This document shows, piece by piece, positions 35,250 to 45,314 of a DNA stretch of 64,000 bases. This DNA comes from Candidatus Helarchaeota archaeon (GTDB lineage Archaea; Asgardarchaeota; Lokiarchaeia; Helarchaeales; HEL-GB-A), in NCBI GenBank assembly GCA_013375405.1, contig JABXJU010000001.1, positions 27,020 through 91,019 on the forward strand, given 5' to 3'. Both the position numbers and the translations under genes were made by a program. Numbering within the stretch: position 1 is the stretch's first letter; the number at the start of each line of letters is the position of its first letter. A model generated the notes under the pieces. The model saw nothing but the letters and a program-made list of their open reading frames with translations, did no database searches and was not told the DNA's origin.

Positions 35250-38081
35250 TTATTTGATTCTTCTCTTTAAATATTTGTACAACTCCCCAAACCATAAAAC
35301 GCATGAAGATACTGCTATAGCTAATAACCATTCAGCCCAACCCAACGGCACAAACGAAAAGATCGAAGCGGTGACGGGTATATAAAGAACCAATACAACA
35401 AATCCTATGGAAATAATGAAATCTAAATTAACAAATTTGTTAGTAAATACTCCTAATTTAAAAATGGATTTTTTAGTAGATCTCATATTCCATAAATTAA
35501 ATAATTGAGAAAACATCATAGATAAAAATGCTACTGTTCTCGCTAGGCCAATAGTTGCGTCGTGGTTTAAGGGATCATAATAGAGGGAAAATAAAAAAAT
35601 ATCCCCTATGGACATGATAATTACAAACATTATTATTAAAATATACATATCTTTTGATAGAATATTCTCCTTTCCTTTTCTTGGAGGCTCTTCTAGCACA
35701 TCTCCATGTCCAGGTTCTGTTGCTAATGCAATATCTCCAGTTCCATCCGTAACAAGATTAAGCCAGAGGATATGAATGGGTAACAACGGCAATGGAAGCC
35801 CCATGAGGAGTGAAGTTATTACTGTGACATCTTCGGAGATACTAGTCGTGATGAGGTGCGTTGTGGTTCGCCTTATATTTGTGAAAATAATTCTACCTTC
35901 AATTACGGCATCCACAATAGTTGCAAAATTATCGTCAGCGAGTACCACTTCACTAGCTTCCCGTGCCACTTCTGTTCCGATTATTCCCATTGAAATTCCG
36001 ATATCAGCTTGCTTCAATGCTGGGGCATCGTTCACTCCGTCCCCCGTCATAGCCACGATATGTCCCAGTTTCTGGAGTTTTTTAACAGTTCTCAATTTCA
36101 TCTCGGGCGACATGCGCGCAAACACGGAAACGTGTTGAAGGGCATCTTCAAATACCTCTTCTGGCATTTGGACCAATTCACTTTCAGTTAAAGCCGATGG
36201 ATGTTTACTACTTTTTTCAATTTCATCAATGAGGCCTATCTTTTTTGCTATCGCTATTGCAGTATTCCTGTGATCACCTGTTTGCATAATAACTCTAATT
36301 CCTGCCTTCTTCGTTCTAGCAATTGCTTCCCCCACCCCAATCCGGAGTGGGTCCATTAACCCAACAATGCCCACAAAAACAAGATCGGTGATTAATCCTT
36401 CTGAAAGCGTATTGACCTCCTCTGAAACTTTTCTATACGCAAGTCCTAGGACTCGCATTGCCTCTTCTGCTAGGTGTTCCACTTGAACTGTAACGCCTTG
36501 ACGGTCTTGGTGAGTTAATTTTCTTGTTTCTCCATTTTGGTTAGTGAATTTCGAGTGATTGATGACTACTTCGGGGGCACCTACCACATAAATTTCGTGC
36601 TCCTGATTTTCATCCCTTATCAGTGACGCACGATATTTCACAGCTGGATTAAAAGGCATACTATCAAGAAGTTTAATCCGTTCCAATAAATCATCTTTAT
36701 AAAAACCTGCCTTCTCTCCAACGACAACAAGAGAAGCTTCGGTTGGGTCACCAATTACCCGATAAGCTTCTTCATGTTCTAAATCTTGCGCACTCATACA
36801 AGCACACACTTCAGTAAAACATGGATTACTTTCATCATCTTCGTCGGCCTTTAAAAGGCGGGCGTTATTACAAATTGCTGCTATATGTAGAAGTTTGGCT
36901 AGCCGTGGATTCTCAAGTGGCCTTATTATCTTCTCTTTTTGAAGGAATTCTCCGAAGGGCTCCCATCCCTGCCCTGTAACTGTGATTTCATCTTCATTTG
37001 ATAAGAGGATTTTTTGTATATTCATAGTGTTTTGGGTGAGCGTCCCGGTCTTATCTGTAGCTATCAAGGTGGTGGCGTCAAGTGTTTCTACTGCTGGCAA
37101 CCGTCGAACAATGGCACATTTTCGGGCCATTCTACTTGCCCCGATCGATAGTACGATGACAAGGACGATTGGCAATCCCTCTGGAATTGCTGATACGAGC
37201 GATGCAAGTGTAAATGAAAAAGTTTCAATAAAAGCAATCCCCCGAATGTAAAAAGCAACTAGAAATGTCACTAAGGCGCCTCCAATTGCAATAATCCCTA
37301 CTTGTTTAACTAGCTTTGAAACTTTTTGTTCTAAATGTCCCTTCCCCCGCTTTATTTTTTCGATGGCTTCAGCGATCTTACTAATCGAGGTATCTATCCC
37401 TGTACCAGAAATGATGGCTTTTGCCTGTCCGCTTGCGACAAACGTTCCCATCCATACCATGTTTTTCCGGTCCGCCAGAAGGGTATTTGCAGGTAAAATT
37501 TCAGTATCTTTATCTACGGGGAACGATTCACCGGTCTGTGACGCTTCTATTGTACGAAAATTCTTCACTTCTATGAGCCTGGCATCTGCAGGAATTCTGT
37601 CACCGTCCTCTAATAAAATAATATCTCCTGGTACCAAATTCCTTGATTGAGCCCGCTTTAATTCCCCATCTCGAAATACCTTCGCATACGGGACGATAAG
37701 TTTCTTTAAAGCTTGAATTGCGCGTTCCGCCTTATTCTCCTGTATGAACCCCATTATTCCATTAATCACAATTACCCCAACGATAATATAAACATCAACC
37801 AGATGATCGGAAAATAAGGAAATGAGCGCCGCCACTAAAAGAACATAAGTTAATACATTATGGAATTGCCTTAAAAAGATAAATATTGGATGTTTTCGTT
37901 TTTTCTCTGGCAATTCATTTGGGCCATAAATTTGGAATCTTTGCTCAGCAGCTACTTCTGAAAGGCCATTCAAATTTGAATCGAGGTCCTCAATTACTCT
38001 TTCTACAGTCCGAGAATGATATGGTATCTCGTACTTAAGCGTCTCTGCCTGTTGAGCACTAGATGTGGTGCTACTCATCAT
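35250..38081 (-). CDS. P2-type cation-transporting ATPase with Cys insertion
   Basis: 943 residues. Motifs: N-terminal cation ATPase domain, TGES, M4 PEGLP (Ca/Na/K-type), phosphorylation site DKTGTLT, TGDGVNDAPAL, M6 NLVTDGTGDIALA. Ten helices. It pumps a monovalent or divalent cation, most like the Ca2+ or Na+ group. The nucleotide-binding domain carries an unusual Cys-rich insertion (PCFTEVCACM, around residues 430-440). Start ATG 38081, close to no RBS, so the message may be leaderless. First of the two ATPases in an arsenic resistance region. Confidence 0.9.
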   Translation of the reverse strand: MMSSTTSSAQQAETLKYEIPYHSRTVERVIEDLDSNLNGLSEVAAEQRFQIYGPNELPEKKRKHPIFIFLRQFHNVLTYVLLVAALISLFSDHLVDVYIIVGVIVINGIMGFIQENKAERAIQALKKLIVPYAKVFRDGELKRAQSRNLVPGDIILLEDGDRIPADARLIEVKNFRTIEASQTGESFPVDKDTEILPANTLLADRKNMVWMGTFVASGQAKAIISGTGIDTSISKIAEAIEKIKRGKGHLEQKVSKLVKQVGIIAIGGALVTFLVAFYIRGIAFIETFSFTLASLVSAIPEGLPIVLVIVLSIGASRMARKCAIVRRLPAVETLDATTLIATDKTGTLTQNTMNIQKILLSNEDEITVTGQGWEPFGEFLQKEKIIRPLENPRLAKLLHIAAICNNARLLKADEDDESNPCFTEVCACMSAQDLEHEEAYRVIGDPTEASLVVVGEKAGFYKDDLLERIKLLDSMPFNPAVKYRASLIRDENQEHEIYVVGAPEVVINHSKFTNQNGETRKLTHQDRQGVTVQVEHLAEEAMRVLGLAYRKVSEEVNTLSEGLITDLVFVGIVGLMDPLRIGVGEAIARTKKAGIRVIMQTGDHRNTAIAIAKKIGLIDEIEKSSKHPSALTESELVQMPEEVFEDALQHVSVFARMSPEMKLRTVKKLQKLGHIVAMTGDGVNDAPALKQADIGISMGIIGTEVAREASEVVLADDNFATIVDAVIEGRIIFTNIRRTTTHLITTSISEDVTVITSLLMGLPLPLLPIHILWLNLVTDGTGDIALATEPGHGDVLEEPPRKGKENILSKDMYILIIMFVIIMSIGDIFLFSLYYDPLNHDATIGLARTVAFLSMMFSQLFNLWNMRSTKKSIFKLGVFTNKFVNLDFIISIGFVVLVLYIPVTASIFSFVPLGWAEWLLAIAVSSCVLWFGELYKYLKRRIK

Positions 38082-38208
38082 TTTAACATCTAATCAAAGC
38101 AATATAAAAAAGAATCCACATTTATTTCCCCCTTTTTACCCTTCACGAGGTGTAAATGGAATTTGAAAAAGAGGTTTGAGAAAAAAATTCAAATGATCTA
38201 AACCATTC

Positions 38209-38640
38209 TCAGATTATATTCTTGTAATCCTTCAAAAATTCCCGTATTTTCTGATAAACCAAGTCTCTTGTTTTCCGAAACACGACAAGGCGTTCCTCTT
38301 TCGTACCTTTGGCTTCCGCAGGATCCTTTAAATCCCAATGGATATTCGTTGTCTCTCCCGGAAAAATTGGACATGCTTTTTTTGCATCCTCACAAGTGGT
38401 AATCACAAAATCGAATTCTTGATTCAAAAATTTTTTAACATGCTTAGGAAACTGCTGAGAAATATCTAGTCCAATTTCTTTCATTATTTCAACTGCTAAT
38501 GGATTCACCTTAGATGTTGGCTCTGTTCCTGCACTAAATACTTCAAACCGATCGCCTGCAAAGTATCGTAATAATCCTTCCGCAATTTGACTCCGACATG
38601 AATTTCCTGTACACAAAACTAAGACTTTTTGTTTTCTCAT
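38209..38640 (-). CDS. arsC: Arsenate reductase, thioredoxin-coupled type
   Basis: 143 residues, low-molecular-weight phosphatase fold. P-loop CTGNSCRS with nucleophilic Cys10; relay cysteines at 83 and 90 (ITTCEDAKKACP) match the triple-cysteine mechanism of Staphylococcus-type ArsC. HWDLKDPAEAKGT is the conserved Asp-Pro loop. It reduces arsenate to arsenite, which Acr3 (42368-43450) exports. Start ATG 38640; it lies between the two P-type ATPases. Confidence 0.92.
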   Translation of the reverse strand: MRKQKVLVLCTGNSCRSQIAEGLLRYFAGDRFEVFSAGTEPTSKVNPLAVEIMKEIGLDISQQFPKHVKKFLNQEFDFVITTCEDAKKACPIFPGETTNIHWDLKDPAEAKGTKEERLVVFRKTRDLVYQKIREFLKDYKNII

Positions 38641-38718
38641 CTAAATTATCCAACTTAATCAGAGTTATGAAAGTAGCTAACTAAAAAATAATGCCACTAT
38701 ATCGCCAAAATAAATAAC

Positions 38719-41607
38719 TCACTTGAACGAAGAGCCGAGTAGCGGTTTAAATGCTTCTATCCATAATGCTGACGATAATCCAACCACGATCGCGATAATT
38801 GTAACCTCAAAGCTCAAAGATGTGAATAAAAATAGATCCCGCAACACTGGAATAGTGAAGATTAATGAGCTCAAAAAAATTACAAAAATAATTAATATCC
38901 AAAACATACGGTTTTTTATAAAGAGCAAACGAACGAAATTTTGCTTCATGGATCTACTCGTGAGAATAAGTGTTAAATTAGCAACAATTAAAGCAAGTAT
39001 AGTAGCGGTTCGAATCTCAACAATTGAGCAACCGGGGAATCGTATCGTTAAATAAAAGATAATCCCTAATAATCCTACCCCTATTACTACACCTTGCAAT
39101 AATGATAACCCGAATCCGACTTTAGAAATAATGGGTGTATCAATTTTTCGTGGTGGTCTGCTCATCACATCTGCATCTGCAGGTTCGTTTTCAAATACTA
39201 ATGTACATGCAGGGTCAATGATCAACTCCAAAAGGACGATATGGATAGGTGCAAGAAGTCCAGGGAATCCAAGAAATAGTGGCACAATACTGAGAATTAC
39301 AATTGGTACATGAACTATAATAATAAACATCATTGCTTTACGTATATTATCGAATATTCTGCGTCCCTGTTCAATTGATGCAGTTAATGAAGCAAAATCA
39401 TCTTGTACAAGAACTAAATCAGCAGCTTCTCGTGCAACATCCGTTCCCCTTGCACCCATCGCCACACCGACATCCGCCGCTTTAAGCGCGGCTGCATCAT
39501 TAACACCGTCGCCAGTCATTGCTACAAATTCTCCTGTTTCCTTTAGATCTTTTACGATATCCAATTTCTGATCTGGCGAAACTCTACTAATTATATTAAT
39601 AGCAGAATCACGTAAGATTTCTTTATCTTGATTTAAGGTTTTAAGTTGGGCTAATTCCTTACCCGTAATAACTCCCGAAATTTCATGATTTCCAACACCA
39701 AAAGATAGGCCAATTGCTTTCCCAATGGCTGCGGCGGTTTCTGGATGATCACCAGTAACCATCATAACTCGAATTCCTGCGTTATAACATTGAGCAATAG
39801 CAGGTGTGGATTCTGCCCTTGGAGGATCATGCAAACCAAGTAGCCCTAAAAATCTAAATTTAAAATCATGCTGCTTTTCTGGGAGTTCACTATAATGACT
39901 ATGCTCGATTTCTTTACCTGCTACACCAAGGATACGCAGCCCTTCACTTGCCATAAATTTTAGGGTTCTTTCAACAATTTTTGCTTCATCCTCCAGCATA
40001 TGACACAGATCAAGAACTGATTCTGGCGCACCTTTCATAGATACAATGCAAGGTTGTTCAGCATCGCTATCTTTATGTGTCCATATGTGGGTCGTCGCAG
40101 GTAATTCTGATGACAATTCATAATGTTTTAGAATTTTCCAATTTCTAGGGATAGCAAGTTCTTCATGGCGCCATACATATCTATTAGCTAATTCATAAAA
40201 AGCTAATTCCATAGGATCGAATGGATTCGGTTCACTTGCCAAAACTGCATAACGTGCCAATATATCAAGTTGATACGGAAGATCCATTTCGGCTTTTTGG
40301 TCATCTTCTCCGTATATTTTTTTATATTTTTCTTCAATTTTTGCCAGATTAAAAATCGCTGCACCCTTTATTGCACACTCTTCAGGACATATAGCACATT
40401 CTTCTTGCGAGACTTCTTTTACATAACGGATTTTCTCTTCCAAATCTGCATTCTTTAAATCTTTAACACACTGATCTCCTTCCTCGGTTATTGGTTCGAT
40501 AGAGATTATATCCTCAGTAAATTCACTTTCTATGCTTGAAATAGTTTTTACCATCGGAAACACTGCAAGGGCAACTACCTTCATTTTATTTTCAGTCAAA
40601 GTCCCTGTTTTATCCGTACATAACACTGTGACTGCTCCTAGAGCTTCAATGGCTGGAACTCGCCTAGTTAAGACATTTTTTGAAGCAATTCTATAAGCAC
40701 CCAACGCAAGAAAAATAGTTAGGACAATAGGAAATTCTTCCGGTATTAAGGCAAGAGCTAAAGAAATACCCGCAAGAATACCCGGAACGATTTCAGCCAG
40801 CCAAAAATAATAATAAAAGATAACCACTAGACAACTAATAAGAGCAACAAGCCCAACCCGCCTGACTACTACTTTTGTTTGTTTCTGTAATGGCGTGTCT
40901 TCTTGCTTAATTTCACGCAAACTTTGGCTAATACGCCCCATCTCAGTATTTTTCCCGATAGTTAATACACGTGCAATAGCTCTTCCCGCGACAACCCGTG
41001 TACCTGCATAAATATGAATAAATTTGATTTTTTCCTCCGCTGGGATTGATCCATCTAATTTATCAATGGAAGAAGCAGGGATCTTTTCGATAGGGAGTGA
41101 TTCACCTGTTAAAAGGCTCTCATCTATTTTAAGGTTGTTGGCACTTAATAAAAGCGCATCTGCAGGTATGATATCGCCCGCAGCTACGAATAAAATATCG
41201 TCTACAACAACCTTACAGCCAGTAATACGTTTACCAATCCCGCTACGTAGAACATTAGCGCGTGGCGATGACATGGCTCGAAGGGCTTCTACAGCCCGAG
41301 AACTACGAGCCTCTTGATAAATATCAATAATAACAATAACACAAATAAAACTGAGTAAAACCAAACCTTCAATTAAATCACCGATGATGATATATAGAAG
41401 TGCTCCAGTTAAGAGTAAAATAAAAACTGGCTCGCTTAATGTGCCTCGAAGCACACTCCAAATTGACCCAACACGCTCACGAAGAATTTCATTAGGGCCA
41501 TCTCGCTGAAACCGTTTCGCTGCTTCCTCATCGGTTAGCCCAACGATATCTCCAAATTCAATCGAGGTGAAAATGGCTTCTTCAGAGGTAATCTTTTTTT
41601 CTGTCAT
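38719..41607 (-). CDS. P-type ATPase with Cys-rich insertion in the nucleotide-binding domain
   Basis: 962 residues. Motifs: TGES, M4 PEEFP, DKTGTLT, TGDGVNDAAAL, M6 LLELIIDPACTLVFENEPAD, the set of the bacterial P2B-like Ca/Mn-type group. An insertion before KGAAIFNLAK contains C-x28-ish-C-x2-C-x3-C (QECAICPEECA region at about residues 408-420), not part of normal family members I know. It may sense or bind soft metal ions. Start ATG 41607. Lies in the same minus-strand direction as arsC and arsR. Confidence 0.88.
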   Translation of the reverse strand: MTEKKITSEEAIFTSIEFGDIVGLTDEEAAKRFQRDGPNEILRERVGSIWSVLRGTLSEPVFILLLTGALLYIIIGDLIEGLVLLSFICVIVIIDIYQEARSSRAVEALRAMSSPRANVLRSGIGKRITGCKVVVDDILFVAAGDIIPADALLLSANNLKIDESLLTGESLPIEKIPASSIDKLDGSIPAEEKIKFIHIYAGTRVVAGRAIARVLTIGKNTEMGRISQSLREIKQEDTPLQKQTKVVVRRVGLVALISCLVVIFYYYFWLAEIVPGILAGISLALALIPEEFPIVLTIFLALGAYRIASKNVLTRRVPAIEALGAVTVLCTDKTGTLTENKMKVVALAVFPMVKTISSIESEFTEDIISIEPITEEGDQCVKDLKNADLEEKIRYVKEVSQEECAICPEECAIKGAAIFNLAKIEEKYKKIYGEDDQKAEMDLPYQLDILARYAVLASEPNPFDPMELAFYELANRYVWRHEELAIPRNWKILKHYELSSELPATTHIWTHKDSDAEQPCIVSMKGAPESVLDLCHMLEDEAKIVERTLKFMASEGLRILGVAGKEIEHSHYSELPEKQHDFKFRFLGLLGLHDPPRAESTPAIAQCYNAGIRVMMVTGDHPETAAAIGKAIGLSFGVGNHEISGVITGKELAQLKTLNQDKEILRDSAINIISRVSPDQKLDIVKDLKETGEFVAMTGDGVNDAAALKAADVGVAMGARGTDVAREAADLVLVQDDFASLTASIEQGRRIFDNIRKAMMFIIIVHVPIVILSIVPLFLGFPGLLAPIHIVLLELIIDPACTLVFENEPADADVMSRPPRKIDTPIISKVGFGLSLLQGVVIGVGLLGIIFYLTIRFPGCSIVEIRTATILALIVANLTLILTSRSMKQNFVRLLFIKNRMFWILIIFVIFLSSLIFTIPVLRDLFLFTSLSFEVTIIAIVVGLSSALWIEAFKPLLGSSFK

Positions 41608-41799
41608 AATTCGAATATTTTCATATTACGATATAGCTCAAAAACCTTTCGCTTTAAGTAAAAATTTACAATCTTACTCCATTTTTTCTCCAAAAATTTC
41701 TTTTCCTCAAATTTTACCTAAATAAACTAACGAAAGCATGATTGGCACTTCTCAAAAGAGTCCCATTGGATAAGAAAAACTGAAATTATAGTTTTAAAA

Positions 41800-42234
41800 T
41801 TAGAGTTCATAAATAGTAGGAAATTCACCAAACCAATTAGTTATTTTTTCAGTCCATTTATTTAATAAATGTAAAACTTTTTCAAACACAGGTCTAATAA
41901 GGGAATAATGGGTGAATTTGCCTTGTTTCCATCCTTTAATCAATTTAGAGTCTTCAAGAATTTTAAGTTGACGAGAAACTGCTCCTTGAGATTTATCTAA
42001 CAAGACCTCAAGCTCGCATACACAGCGATCTTTCTGTCTTAACATATCAATAATTAAAAGCCTATCTCTGCTACTCAGCGCTTTCAAAATCTCAGATAGA
42101 AATTCATATTCTTTATTATCTTCTGTTTCTTCTCTAATTTGAACTAAGTTATTATAATATTCCCTTGGATCGCCAAAACTGACACAATGAGAAAGTGTTT
42201 CGATTATTTTTCCTTCTTTATCTTTTTTTGACAT
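41800..42234 (-). CDS. arsR: ArsR/SmtB-family metalloregulator
   Basis: 144 residues from ATG 42234, which has GGAGA six bases upstream (ATG 42255 would add seven). Winged-helix pattern LSSRDRLLIIDMLRQ-KDRCVCELEVLLDKSQGAVSRQLKILEDSKLIKGWKQGKFTHYSL. The CxC in RCVCEL at the recognition-helix start is the typical As(III)/Sb(III) sensing site, so it is a derepression switch for the region. Divergent from acr3; the 112-base gap holds the shared promoter. Repeats TAGTTTGAA (42281) and TAATTTGAA (42321), 40 bp apart, may be operator parts. Confidence 0.9.
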   Translation of the reverse strand: MSKKDKEGKIIETLSHCVSFGDPREYYNNLVQIREETEDNKEYEFLSEILKALSSRDRLLIIDMLRQKDRCVCELEVLLDKSQGAVSRQLKILEDSKLIKGWKQGKFTHYSLIRPVFEKVLHLLNKWTEKITNWFGEFPTIYEL

Positions 42235-42332
42235 TATAAATCTCCATATTAACATTATTAAATACGAATTTAAAAAATTTTAGTTTGAATCGAAAAAGTT
42301 TAATATAAATTTAGAAAGTGTAATTTGAAAAA

Positions 42333-42343
42333 ATTATAAATAG
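42333..42343 (+). promoter_or_regulatory. TATA box of acr3
   Basis: ATTATAAATAG, ending 25 bases before the acr3 start; predicted TSS almost at the start codon or just before it, with GAAGGA upstream as a weak Shine-Dalgarno. Confidence 0.4.
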
Positions 42344-42367
42344 AATTTTTAATGAAGGACGATCATC

Positions 42368-43450
42368 ATGGAAACCGAAATAAAAGTTGCTGAACACGAA
42401 ATCGAGGAAGAAGGGAAAGGGTTAGGAACCTTTGAGAAATTTCTATTCGTGTGGGTTGCAATTTGCATTGGGATTGGCATTCTCCTCTCGCAAACCGTTC
42501 CAGGAATTGGCGAAGCAATTGATTCGTTAAGTATAGGGCAGATCTCAATTCCGATTGGTATCTGCTTATTCCTGATGATGTACCCCGCTATGTTAAACTT
42601 GCAGACCTCGGAACTGAAGAAATTAGGTAAGGATCCTAAACCTGTCATTCTTACACTAATATCGAATTGGGGTGTGGCGCCATTCGTAGGAGCGGGATTA
42701 GCTGCAGTGTTTTTGCAAGGCAATGAACAACTCATCGTGGCGGTGATACTCCTTGCGGCTTCGCCCTGCACGGCCATGGTTCTTATTTGGGGTTACTTAG
42801 CAGAGGGGAACCAAGAACAGAATTTTATTACTACCTCTATCAATACAATTACGATTATCTTCGGTTATGTAGGATTAGTCGGACTCTTAATCGGATTAGT
42901 CGGTCTTATAACAGGTACCCCCATCACTATCGATTGGATTTATTTATTAATTTCTGCAGGGATTTTCATTGGGCTTCCTCTAGTCATGGGAATTATTAGC
43001 AAAAAAGTAATTGTACAAAGGAAAGGTGAAGATTGGTTTGAGAAAGTATATCGGCCCTTTGTGGGAAAAGTTGCAATTGTTGCCTTATTAACAACCTTAA
43101 TCGTACTCTTTTCATTAAATGGGAAAGTATTAATTGAACGGCCCGATTTGTTACTCTTAGTCTCAATACCGTTATTATTAGGATTTGTCATCGTTGTAAG
43201 CTATAACCTCTTTACTACTAAATTGCTCAAATTAAAATATAAAGAAGCCATTATCACTGTAATTATTGGCTCCTCCAGCCATTTTGAAATTGCTATCGCT
43301 ACTGCGACCGTTTTATATGGAGTGGGATCCATTGGTGCCTTGGGAACGACAATGGGGTTATTTTGGGAAGTTCCTATCATGCTTGGGTTAGTCTATCTTG
43401 GGAAATATTTGCGGAGAAAGAACTTCTGGAAAACCAATAATTCCCCCTAA
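42368..43450 (+). CDS. acr3: Acr3 arsenite efflux permease
   Basis: 360 residues, ten predicted helices. Signature PCTAMVLIWGYLAEGNQEQNF with the essential Cys of Acr3, and MMYPAMLNLQTSELKKLGKDPKPV. Exports arsenite through the membrane using the ion gradient, in a pathway with ArsC and controlled by ArsR across the divergent promoter. The last 4 bases overlap the convergent gene. ATG at 42368. Confidence 0.93.
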   Translation: METEIKVAEHEIEEEGKGLGTFEKFLFVWVAICIGIGILLSQTVPGIGEAIDSLSIGQISIPIGICLFLMMYPAMLNLQTSELKKLGKDPKPVILTLISNWGVAPFVGAGLAAVFLQGNEQLIVAVILLAASPCTAMVLIWGYLAEGNQEQNFITTSINTITIIFGYVGLVGLLIGLVGLITGTPITIDWIYLLISAGIFIGLPLVMGIISKKVIVQRKGEDWFEKVYRPFVGKVAIVALLTTLIVLFSLNGKVLIERPDLLLLVSIPLLLGFVIVVSYNLFTTKLLKLKYKEAIITVIIGSSSHFEIAIATATVLYGVGSIGALGTTMGLFWEVPIMLGLVYLGKYLRRKNFWKTNNSP

Positions 43451-44043
43451 TTGTTCTCTTCTTTTCTTTCAAATTTCTCTTCATTAATTTTTAAAACAAT
43501 AGAACCAAGGATTATGCCAATAACAGATGAGATATTGACCAGAAGATACAATGGGAGATTAAATATATCGCGCGGAACAAAGAAGGAAAATCCATATTCA
43601 ACATACATAATTAATGGAATAAGATACAAGACCAATGTATGCCAATTTTTCACAAAAAACAAGGTAAGACTAAAAGTAAAGTAAAGAAAAGCAATAAAAG
43701 AATAGGTATATGCTTGAATAGGAAAAACAAGTATCCAACTGGTTATTTCGTGCAAGTTTCCATTCAGAATTGCAACGGCAGTGTCTGAAAATAGAGGAAT
43801 TGAATAAGCCATGAAAATTAAAAATTTAATTTTTTCAAATAATTCAACCCGAAATAGAAAAGTTATAGTGATAGTGAAGATAACAAATATCAATCCACTA
43901 AACACATCAGCAGGAAAAAACCCCCATAGGTAATAACTCTCATAATTCAAGAATTCTATAATGCAAAAATAAATAAAACCAAATAATAGTTCAACGCTCA
44001 ATATTAGAATTATGAAAACTAAAAAAAGATTCTCTCTTTTCAT
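43447..44043 (-). CDS. Polytopic membrane protein, unknown
   Basis: 198 residues with about six hydrophobic helices and a charged C-terminus (KINEEKFERKEENN). No family recognised. Stop region overlaps acr3 by four bases in convergent orientation. ATG at 44043. Confidence 0.6.
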   Translation of the reverse strand: MKRENLFLVFIILILSVELLFGFIYFCIIEFLNYESYYLWGFFPADVFSGLIFVIFTITITFLFRVELFEKIKFLIFMAYSIPLFSDTAVAILNGNLHEITSWILVFPIQAYTYSFIAFLYFTFSLTLFFVKNWHTLVLYLIPLIMYVEYGFSFFVPRDIFNLPLYLLVNISSVIGIILGSIVLKINEEKFERKEENN

Positions 44044-44264
44044 AATATCATCCCCGAAAAATCATACATAAGAACTTTCTCATTTAATTGTAAATGATAG
44101 CATATTCTTATTTAAAAACCCTGTAATGATAACTCTTAAAATTATTTGTCTTAATTCGTAAAAAACATCAATTTCGCTCTAAATACTCTAATTTCCCTTC
44201 AAGAAAAATTTATTAAACCCATCATAAGATCGTAAAATCAACTCAATTAAAAAGAGGGTTTTTC

Positions 44265-45254
44265 ATGACAAATATAGCAGTAAACGGTTTTGGACGAATA
44301 GGACGAAATTTTACGAAAGCGTTGATAGATAAGAAAAGCAGCTTGAATCTTGTAGCGATTAACGACTTGTTTTCACCAAAACAGCTCGCCCATTTGCTCA
44401 AATACGATTCAGTCTTCGGTGTTTTGGACGCTGATGTATCCGCAACTGATGATGCCATAATTCTCAATGGAAAAACAATCAAGGTTTCTGCGATTAGAAA
44501 TCCAGCTGAACTTCCGTGGAGTAAATTAAATGTTGATTTTGCGTTGGAATCTACTGGTCTCTTTAGAGCGAGAGAGAAGGCAAAGTTGCATCTTGATGCA
44601 GGTGCGAAAAAAGTGGTCATATCAGCACCAGCTGGCGACGCGGATGTTACACTTGTTTTAGGTGTGAACGATGCTGCGCTTAAACCCGATATGAAAATTA
44701 TTTCCAATGCCTCATGTACAACCAATTGTCTAGCACCAGTGGCAAAAGTTCTGAACGATTCTTTTGGCATTGAAAATGGCTTGATGACAACAATTCATGC
44801 ATATACAGGAGATCAGCGGTTAGTTGATACCCCCCATAAAGATATGCGCCGAGCACGTCATGCTGCTCTAAATATGATACCCACAACGACCGGTGCTGCA
44901 AAAGCAGTTGGGCTTGTCTTACCTGATTTGGCAGGGAAATTGAACGGGATCGCCGTACGAGTTCCTACTCCTAATGGAAGTCTTGTTGATCTCGTCGTTA
45001 ATCTGAAGAAAGGTACGAACGTTGATGAAATTAATGGTGCAATGAAAAGCGCAGCTAATGGTCCATTAAAAGGTATTCTACAATATAACGAATTGCCACT
45101 GGTCTCCACAGATATTATCGGGAATCCCTATTCTTCGATCTTCGATTCGGGAATGACGCAAATGATCAGTGACACTTGTGCAAAAGTTCTGTCCTGGTAT
45201 GACAACGAATTCGGCTACAGCAATCGGCTCGTTGATTTAATGGAACGCTTGTAA
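44265..45254 (+). CDS. gap: Type I (bacterial/eukaryal) phosphorylating GAPDH
   Basis: 329 residues. N-terminal VNGFGRIGRNF NAD site, catalytic Cys151 in SNASCTTNCLAP, HAYTGDQRLVDTPHKDMRRAR, TGAAKAVGLVLP, RVPTPNGSLVDL and SWYDNEFGYSNRLVDL at the end. It interconverts glyceraldehyde 3-phosphate and 1,3-bisphosphoglycerate with NAD(P). Most archaea have a type II enzyme of different sequence, so this is either an Asgard trait or gene transfer. Start ATG 44265, TATA-like A/T run upstream and GAGGG as RBS. T-rich terminator follows. Confidence 0.95.
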   Translation: MTNIAVNGFGRIGRNFTKALIDKKSSLNLVAINDLFSPKQLAHLLKYDSVFGVLDADVSATDDAIILNGKTIKVSAIRNPAELPWSKLNVDFALESTGLFRAREKAKLHLDAGAKKVVISAPAGDADVTLVLGVNDAALKPDMKIISNASCTTNCLAPVAKVLNDSFGIENGLMTTIHAYTGDQRLVDTPHKDMRRARHAALNMIPTTTGAAKAVGLVLPDLAGKLNGIAVRVPTPNGSLVDLVVNLKKGTNVDEINGAMKSAANGPLKGILQYNELPLVSTDIIGNPYSSIFDSGMTQMISDTCAKVLSWYDNEFGYSNRLVDLMERL

Positions 45255-45256
45255 AT

Positions 45257-45290
45257 TTTTTTCTCTTCTTTTTCCTTTTTCCCTCAATTT
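45257..45290 (+). terminator. T-rich terminator after gap
   Basis: TTTTTTTCTCTTCTTTTTCCTTTTTCCC between GAPDH stop and the next gene, a typical archaeal T-run. Confidence 0.4.
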
Positions 45291-45314
45291 CTCTTAGTTA
45301 GAGGGTTTTGAAAA

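Noticed and set aside
35776..36138. Plus-strand frame of 120 aa and similar ones inside the P-type ATPase genes.
   Set aside because: Antisense shadows of well-supported ATPase sequence.
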